Below are positions 53,379 through 57,679 of a stretch of DNA of 57,679 nucleotides, piece after piece (position 1 is the stretch's first letter; every line of letters starts with the position of its first letter). The position numbers were made by a program, and so were the translations under genes. A model generated the notes under the pieces. The model was not told where the DNA came from and ran no database searches. It was given only the letters and a program-made list of their open reading frames with translations. Origin of the DNA: Caulobacteraceae bacterium (lineage in GTDB: Bacteria; Pseudomonadota; Alphaproteobacteria; Caulobacterales; Caulobacteraceae). The stretch spans positions 27,501-85,179 of the forward strand of contig JAIBAU010000010.1 of assembly GCA_019695035.1 (NCBI GenBank), read 5' to 3'.

Positions 53379-54686
53379 ATGATCCCCCGCTATTCCCGCC
53401 CCGACGCCGCGGCCATCTGGACCCCGGAATCCCGCTACCGCATCTGGTTCGAGATCGAGGCCCACGCCGCGACCGCCATGGCGGACCTGGGGACCATCCC
53501 CCGCGAGGCCGCGGAGACCATCTGGGCCAAGGGCAACGACGCCGCCTTCGACGCTGACCGGATCGACGAGATCGAGCGCACGACCAAGCACGACGTGATC
53601 GCCTTCCTCACCCATGTGGCCGAGATCGTGGGGTCCGAGGCGCGCTTCCTTCACCAGGGCATGACCTCGTCCGACGTGCTGGACACCTGCCTGGCGGTGC
53701 AGCTGGCGCGCGCCACGGACCTGCTGGTCGAGGACGTGGACCTCGTGCTGGCCGCCCTCGAACGCCGCGCCTTCGAGCACAAGTTCACGCCTACCGTGGG
53801 CCGCAGCCACGGCATCCACGCTGAGCCCACAACCTTCGGCGTGAAGCTGGCCGGCCACCACGCCGAGTTCCAGCGGGCCCGGGAACGGCTCCTCGCCGCT
53901 CGCCGTGAAATCGCCACCTGCGCCATCTCGGGGGCTGTCGGCACCTTCGCCCAGGTCGACCCGCGCGTTGAGGCGTACGTCGCCGCCAAGATGGGTCTGG
54001 CCGTGGAGCCGGTCTCGACGCAGGTCATCCCCCGCGACCGTCACGCCGCCTATTTCTGCGCGCTCGCCGTCGTCGCCTCCTCGGTCGAGCGGCTGGCCGT
54101 TGAAATCCGCCACCTGCAACGCACCGAGGTCCTGGAGGCCGAGGAGCCCTTCGATCCCGGGCAGAAGGGCAGCTCGGCCATGCCCCACAAACGCAATCCG
54201 ATCCTGACCGAGAACCTTACGGGCCTGGCGCGCCTGGTCCGTTCGGCGGCGATACCGGCGCTGGAGAACGTCGCGCTCTGGCACGAGCGGGACATCAGCC
54301 ACTCCTCGGTCGAGCGCGGCATCGCGCCCGACGCCACCATCCACCTGGATTTTGCTCTGCGCCGGCTTGCCGGGGTCGTCGAGCGGCTGGTCGTCTACCC
54401 CGACAACATGGCCCGGAATCTCGACCGCCTCGGGGGCCTGGTTCACTCCCAGCGCGTCCTGCTGGCCCTGACCCAAAAGGGCGTCAGCCGCGAGGACGCC
54501 TACGCGGCGGTGCAGCGCAACGCGATGAAGGTGTGGCGTGGAGAGGGAGCCTTCCTGGACTTCCTCAAGGCGGACGAAGTGGTGCGCCCGGCCCTGACCG
54601 ACGCGGAGCTGGAAGCCCTGTTCGACATCGGCCACCACACCCGACACGTGGATACGATTTTCCAGCGGGTGTTCGGCCGGACCTAG
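53379..54686 (+). CDS. purB: Adenylosuccinate lyase
   Basis: PurB splits SAICAR to AICAR and adenylosuccinate to AMP in purine synthesis. The 435-residue protein has the N-terminal IPRYSRPDAAAIWTPESRY, TSSDVLDTC, the catalytic His region VGRSHGIHAEPTTFG, and the fumarase-superfamily signature SSAMPHKRNP around residue 265. It lies about 1.3 kb from the purC-purS operon in the same direction but separated by other genes, so it is probably an independent unit. A hairpin terminator follows. Confidence 0.96.
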   Translation: MIPRYSRPDAAAIWTPESRYRIWFEIEAHAATAMADLGTIPREAAETIWAKGNDAAFDADRIDEIERTTKHDVIAFLTHVAEIVGSEARFLHQGMTSSDVLDTCLAVQLARATDLLVEDVDLVLAALERRAFEHKFTPTVGRSHGIHAEPTTFGVKLAGHHAEFQRARERLLAARREIATCAISGAVGTFAQVDPRVEAYVAAKMGLAVEPVSTQVIPRDRHAAYFCALAVVASSVERLAVEIRHLQRTEVLEAEEPFDPGQKGSSAMPHKRNPILTENLTGLARLVRSAAIPALENVALWHERDISHSSVERGIAPDATIHLDFALRRLAGVVERLVVYPDNMARNLDRLGGLVHSQRVLLALTQKGVSREDAYAAVQRNAMKVWRGEGAFLDFLKADEVVRPALTDAELEALFDIGHHTRHVDTIFQRVFGRT

Positions 54687-54700
54687 GGCCCCGAATCGAA

Positions 54701-54726
54701 AGGGCCGCCCCTTGCGGAGCGGCCCT
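54701..54726 (+). terminator. Hairpin terminator after purB
   Basis: An 8-bp GC stem (54701-54708 with 54719-54726) has a ten-base loop, 15 bases after the purB stop, and can act for the converging exported-protein gene as well. The T run is short. Confidence 0.55.
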
Positions 54727-54752
54727 CGTAACTCGTGTCCTGAGGCTTAAGC

Positions 54753-55091
54753 CTACTCGGTGTAACGGTACTCGCTGATCTGGCAGACGTTGATCTGGCC
54801 ACGGGTCAGCTCGTCGCCGTCATCGAACACGGCCTTGAAGTCGAACAGGCAGGCGCCCGTGCCGTCGTCGATGTTGATCACGACCGATTGGCCGGCCGGC
54901 AGCACGCGCTGGCCGAGGATGTCCTCTTCCCAGGTCGTGCGGCTGGAGTTCGAGGCGTAGAAACGCACCATCGTGTGACGGGTGTCATTGATGATGCGGA
55001 CGCGACGGTCCTCGGCCTGGGCCGGCGCCGAAGCAAGGCTGGACAGGGCGATCGCGGCGCCGAGGGCCGCGGCGACTTTGGTGAAGCTCAT
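54753..55091 (-). CDS. Small exported hypothetical protein
   Basis: The 112-residue protein has a signal peptide (about 1-26, ending AQAE), and the mature part is a small beta domain (VRIINDTRHTMVRFYASNSS, VLPAGQSVVINIDDGTGACLFDFKAVF) with two cysteines. Sequences of this kind occur in Caulobacterales as conserved exported proteins of unknown function. It has an AT-rich upstream region with promoter-like TTAA and TATATA elements at 55148-55205. Confidence 0.82.
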   Translation of the reverse strand: MSFTKVAAALGAAIALSSLASAPAQAEDRRVRIINDTRHTMVRFYASNSSRTTWEEDILGQRVLPAGQSVVINIDDGTGACLFDFKAVFDDGDELTRGQINVCQISEYRYTE

Positions 55092-55355
55092 AGCTCTCCC
55101 CTCTAGGTCATACGTTGAAATACGCGCGGGAGGCCCCCCGACGCCTGATTAAATTGGCTTAATGTTGAGCTTCTAGCAAGCGGCATAACGCCGATACCCT
55201 ATATAGGTGATCAGCGTTCCCCGGGGGCGTGCAGCGCCAGGGGCGCGCGGCCTTCCCGCACCGGCCGCGGACCGGGGCGTGGCCACAGGATATCCTGCGA
55301 ACTGCGGCGCTGGAGTCGGTGCGCCTGGACGTGGCGCAGGGCGGGCCCAGATGGC
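55092..55355. other. Intergenic region with AT-rich promoter-like elements
   Basis: The left half (55140-55207) is AT-rich and holds TTAA-N6-TTAA (55149-55162) and a perfect CCTATATAGG palindrome (55198-55207). The right half (55210-55355) is very GC-rich, with several short palindromes but no credible frame with a ribosome-binding site. I see no recognisable RNA gene there. Confidence 0.4.
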
Positions 55356-55679
55356 CTATTCGCCCGAACGAACCTGTTCGCGGGCCTGGGCGAGAAGCTC
55401 GTCCATCTTCATCCGGACGTCGCCTTCCGTGGCCGAATCGCCCGCGCTCTTGAGGTCCTCGTAGACCTTGCGCAGCACGTCTTCGTCGCCGGGAAGCTCG
55501 AAGTCGGACTTGATCACGGCCTTGGCGTACGCGTCGCGGTGGTCGCCCTCGAGGCCCATCCGCTCGGCGGCCCAGTGACCCAGCATGCGGTTGCGGCGCG
55601 CCGTGGCCCGGAACTCCTGCTCCTGGTCCAGGGCGAACTTGCTTTCGAAGGCTTTCTCGCGGTCGTTGAAGGTCGTCAT
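55356..55679 (-). CDS. DUF1476 family protein (zeta-type inhibitor of F1FO-ATPase)
   Basis: The 107-residue protein matches DUF1476, the alphaproteobacterial zeta subunit that blocks reverse ATP hydrolysis by the ATP synthase. TFNDREKAFESKFALDQEQEFRATARRNR is the inhibitory N-terminal helix, followed by MLGHWAAERMGLEG and a C-terminal helical bundle ending VRMKMDELLAQAREQVRSGE. It is encoded away from the ATP synthase operon, as usual. It diverges from purC across about 260 bases. Confidence 0.92.
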   Translation of the reverse strand: MTTFNDREKAFESKFALDQEQEFRATARRNRMLGHWAAERMGLEGDHRDAYAKAVIKSDFELPGDEDVLRKVYEDLKSAGDSATEGDVRMKMDELLAQAREQVRSGE

Positions 55680-55798
55680 AGGCGGGCGCTCCAATAGGAG
55701 GGCTGATCTAGCCAAGCCCTTGCGGGAACGCAACGGCGACCCGCGCCCGTAGCCGTGGATTGTGCGCCCCGGAGCGGGGCCTGACGCCTCAGCGGCCG

Positions 55799-55827
55799 TT
55801 TGCGCCGCAACATCGGTTCCGCTAAAG
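55799..55827 (+). promoter_or_regulatory. Housekeeping promoter of purC
   Basis: TTGCGC (55799-55804) and TAAAGT (55822-55827) are separated by 17 bases, and the -10 lies in GCTAAAGTC, a close match to the Caulobacter sigma-73 element. Transcription should begin near 55834, giving a leader of about 110 bases. Confidence 0.7.
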
Positions 55828-55862
55828 TCCGCGCCCATATTCCGAGAGGTCGATTCCGGGGC

Positions 55863-55906
55863 ACGCGCGCCGATCCAGATGCGAAATCTGGGCTCGCGCG
55901 TTTTTT
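55863..55906 (+). terminator. Intrinsic terminator in the purC leader (possible attenuator)
   Basis: Outer arms 55863-55869 and 55895-55901 and inner arms 55875-55880 and 55886-55891 form a long hairpin with a small internal loop, followed directly by T6 (55901-55906). It ends 37 bases before the purC ATG, so full-length purC mRNA must read through or an alternative fold must prevent it. The region could also be the end of a separate small RNA. Confidence 0.65.
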
Positions 55907-55943
55907 CGTTCCGGAAAGGCCCCTCCCCGGGAGAGCTCCGACC

Positions 55944-56705
55944 ATGAGCACCGCGCGCCGCAAGAAGATCTACGAAGGCAAGGCCAAGATCCTGTACGAG
56001 GGTCCCGAGCCCGGCACGCTGATCCAGTATTTCAAGGACGACGCCACCGCCTTCAACGCCCAGAAGAAGGCTGTCCTGGAAGGCAAGGGCGTGATCAACA
56101 ACCGCATCAGCGAGCACATCATGACTCGCCTGAACGCGATCGGCGTCCAGAACCACTTCATCAAGCGGCTGAACCTGCGCGAGCAGCTGATCAAGGAAGT
56201 CGAGATCATCCCGCTGGAAGTGGTGTGCCGCAACGTTGCGGCGGGGTCTCTGTCGACGCGCTTCGGACTGCCCGAAGGCCAGGCCCTGCCTCGCTCGATC
56301 ATCGAGTTCTACTACAAGGACGACAAGCTCGGGGATCCGCTGGTCACCGAGGAGCACGTCACCGCCTTCAACTGGGCCACAACCCAGGAGATCGACGACA
56401 TCCTGGCCACCACCCTGCGGGTGAACGACTTCCTCTCTGGCATGTTCGGCGCCGTCGGCATCACCCTGGTCGATTTCAAGATCGAATTCGGGCGAGTGTG
56501 GGAGGGCGACTTCAGCCGCGTGATCCTGGCCGACGAGATCAGCCCCGACAGCTGCCGCCTGTGGGACACCATCTCCAGCGAGAAGCTGGACAAGGACCGC
56601 TTCCGCCGCGACCTCGGCAACGTCATCGAGAGCTACACCGAAGTGGCGCGCCGCCTGGGCGTCATGAAGGACATGCCCACCGTCATCCAGGGAGGCCTCC
56701 ACTGA
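55944..56705 (+). CDS. purC: SAICAR synthetase
   Basis: PurC joins aspartate to CAIR in purine synthesis. The 253-residue product has the N-terminal [14 protein letters not shown] (ATP-binding), [29 protein letters not shown] and [15 protein letters not shown], as in bacterial enzymes of this size. A GGGAGAG site precedes the ATG at 55944. purS follows with overlapping stop and start (TGATG). It is preceded by a promoter and leader terminator. Confidence 0.96.
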   Translation: MSTARRKKIYEGKAKILYEGPEPGTLIQYFKDDATAFNAQKKAVLEGKGVINNRISEHIMTRLNAIGVQNHFIKRLNLREQLIKEVEIIPLEVVCRNVAAGSLSTRFGLPEGQALPRSIIEFYYKDDKLGDPLVTEEHVTAFNWATTQEIDDILATTLRVNDFLSGMFGAVGITLVDFKIEFGRVWEGDFSRVILADEISPDSCRLWDTISSEKLDKDRFRRDLGNVIESYTEVARRLGVMKDMPTVIQGGLH

Positions 56706-56944
56706 TGGCCAAGCGCGCCAAGGTCCACGTTTTCCTCAAGCCCGGCGTCCTGGATGTCGAGGGCAAGGCCGTCGAAGGCGCGCTGCACGGCCTCGGCTGG
56801 AAGGACGTCGCCAACGTTCGCGTCGGCAAAACCATCGAGTTCGACCTCACCGATGGCGCGGACGCCGAGGCCGAGGTGAAGAAGATGTGCGAGACCCTGC
56901 TCGCCAACACCGTCATCGAGAGCTACCGGGTCGAGGTGGCGTGA
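56705..56944 (+). CDS. purS: Phosphoribosylformylglycinamidine synthase subunit PurS
   Basis: PurS is the small adaptor of the PurL-PurQ-PurS enzyme, required when PurL is the short form. The 79-residue product is a ferredoxin-like dimer subunit: AKVHVFLKPGVLDVEGKAVEGAL, VRVGKTIEFDL and CETLLANTVIESYRVEV match the family. Its start overlaps purC and its stop overlaps the GTG of the next gene. The large PurL is not seen. Confidence 0.95.
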   Translation: MAKRAKVHVFLKPGVLDVEGKAVEGALHGLGWKDVANVRVGKTIEFDLTDGADAEAEVKKMCETLLANTVIESYRVEVA

Positions 56945-57369
56945 ACGCCGCCTGGCTGATCATCGCGTTCGCTGGAGCGCTGGCCGTCGAACCCGCCGGC
57001 GTGGCCCCGACGCCGCCGCCCCCCGAACTCGACAGCCGACCGCTGGATTGCAGTCAGGGGTATGCCGGGCTCAAGGCGACGATACGCGCGCTGCCAGGGG
57101 CCGCGGCCGTGGCCGCGCCGGCGGGCGTGCAGCTGGAAGCCGTATCCACCCAGGCCGGGGGGATTCTCACCATCTACAACTTCACGACCCCGTCGAACCC
57201 GGCGCACCCCTATGTGGCGCGGCGGCGGATTTTCCCCGAGGACGGGGTGATGAATTCCGATATCTCCGTTTGCCCGTACGGCGACAAGGCGGCGTCGGAC
57301 GCTCTGACCGCGGAGTTCAACCGCCTGAACGATGCTTTCGTGCTCAGCCTGTCCCGGCCGCCGCGGTAG
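56941..57369 (+). CDS. Exported hypothetical protein in the purine operon
   Basis: This 142-residue protein starts at GTG 56941, overlapping the purS stop by four bases. It has a signal peptide (about 1-20: NAAWLIIAFAGALAV) followed by a Pro-rich segment (APTPPPPELDSRP). The rest contains LDCSQGYAGLKATI, FTTPSNPAHPYVARR and SVCPYGDK, with two cysteines that may pair. No family is recognised. Its position between purS and purQ is odd for an exported protein and may reflect insertion into the operon. Confidence 0.78.
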   Translation: MNAAWLIIAFAGALAVEPAGVAPTPPPPELDSRPLDCSQGYAGLKATIRALPGAAAVAAPAGVQLEAVSTQAGGILTIYNFTTPSNPAHPYVARRRIFPEDGVMNSDISVCPYGDKAASDALTAEFNRLNDAFVLSLSRPPR

Positions 57370-57441
57370 CGGCGCCGACGGGGTCATTCGCCCCTCCAGA
57401 GCGCGCGACAGAACGGAAGAACGCTGCTAAACGCCCGCACC

Positions 57442-57679
57442 ATGAAAGCCGCTGTCGTCGTCTTCCCCGGGTCCAACTGCGATCGCGACTGCAAGGTCGC
57501 CGTCGAGCGCTCCACCGGGTCCCCGGTGGAAATGGTGTGGCACCAGGAGACCCGTCTCCCCGCAGGCCTGGACCTGATCGTGCTGCCGGGCGGCTTTTCC
57601 TACGGCGACTATTTGCGGGCGGGCGCCATGGCCGCCCTGTCCCCGGTCATGCAGGCGGTGAAGGCCGAAGCGGAGCGGG
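57442..57679 (+). CDS. purQ: Phosphoribosylformylglycinamidine synthase subunit PurQ (partial, cut by window end)
   Basis: PurQ is the glutaminase that supplies ammonia to the FGAM synthase complex. The first 79 codons are visible: [14 protein letters not shown], then [17 protein letters not shown], which belong to the class I glutamine amidotransferase fold. The nucleophilic cysteine and C-terminus lie beyond the window. It starts 72 bases after the exported ORF and most likely belongs to the purC-purS operon. Confidence 0.94.
   Translation, partial: MKAAVVVFPGSNCDRDCKVAVERSTGSPVEMVWHQETRLPAGLDLIVLPGGFSYGDYLRAGAMAALSPVMQAVKAEAER

Noticed and set aside
55149-55162. Possible CtrA box (TTAA-N-TTAA)
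   Set aside because: The spacer is six bases, whereas the CtrA consensus has seven, and no flanking conserved bases are present. Listed only as an AT-rich element.

Overview
The window is a GC-rich (roughly two-thirds G+C) chromosomal segment of an alphaproteobacterium, most likely of the order Caulobacterales (Caulobacter, Phenylobacterium or a close relative). The best taxonomic markers are a complete holdfast-anchor operon (hfaA-hfaB-hfaD), the ATP-synthase zeta-type inhibitor (DUF1476), DUF3126, and alphaproteobacterial -10 elements of the GCTAAAGTC type. I see no phage, transposase, integrase or CRISPR array. The genus is inference; the holdfast genes suggest a surface-attaching, stalked-type bacterium.

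Layout. 0-10 kb: rhomboid protease; the hfaABD operon behind a near-perfect sigma-54 promoter; a two-domain M16 peptidase; a Cys/Pro-rich exported protein; a PAS protein; gamma-carbonic anhydrase; a probable 6S RNA directly upstream of phoH. 10-22 kb: DUF3126, cysE plus a RibD-type reductase, nitroreductase, DUF817 membrane protein, queF, two tandem paralogous exported proteins, nitronate monooxygenase, a TorF-type porin, a candidate small RNA, lipocalin, and the trans-sulfuration genes (cystathionine beta-synthase and a cystathionine gamma-lyase-like enzyme). 21.5-33 kb: a lipid/acyl-CoA catabolic island with an SDR, acyl-CoA dehydrogenase and APH-type kinase set resembling the levulinate/4-hydroxyacid (Lva, ACAD10/11) pathway, a split MFE-2 pair (SDR plus MaoC hydratase), a quinone oxidoreductase, a probable heteromeric acyl-CoA dehydrogenase pair and an acyl-CoA synthetase. 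33-46 kb: EF-hand protein, XRE regulator with an AT-rich control region, ABC-2 exporter, DUF885 and M28 peptidases, tRNA-Leu(UAA), ogt, a frameshifted SRPBCC gene, a DEAD-box helicase, sfsA, a YciI remnant, a YidB-like protein with a histone-H1-like tail, map and a ferredoxin. 46-57.7 kb: CHASE4 hybrid histidine kinase, radC, exported hypothetical proteins including a possible new HExxH metallopeptidase, a GST, an MFS transporter, purB, DUF1476 and the purC-purS-(exported ORF)-purQ operon, which is cut by the window end.

How the genes work together. Most of the region is housekeeping or metabolic. hfaABD makes and exports the proteins that fix the holdfast to the cell. The 21-33 kb island can plausibly activate an acid to its CoA thioester, dehydrogenate, hydrate and oxidise it, and handle 4-hydroxy or 4-oxo acids through phosphorylation and elimination. 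cysE, CBS and CGL cover cysteine synthesis by two routes. purB/C/S/Q belong to purine synthesis, with an intrinsic terminator in the purC leader pointing to attenuation. A dispersed GC-rich palindromic repeat family occupies at least six intergenic gaps and intrudes into one coding N-terminus.

Most novel candidates: the Lva/ACAD11-like module, the purC leader attenuator, the small RNA with a C-rich loop near 17.75 kb, the HExxH exported protein, and the control elements (sigma-54, FNR-type box, inverted repeats). All functional statements come from reading the sequence and remembered family features; no database search was run.
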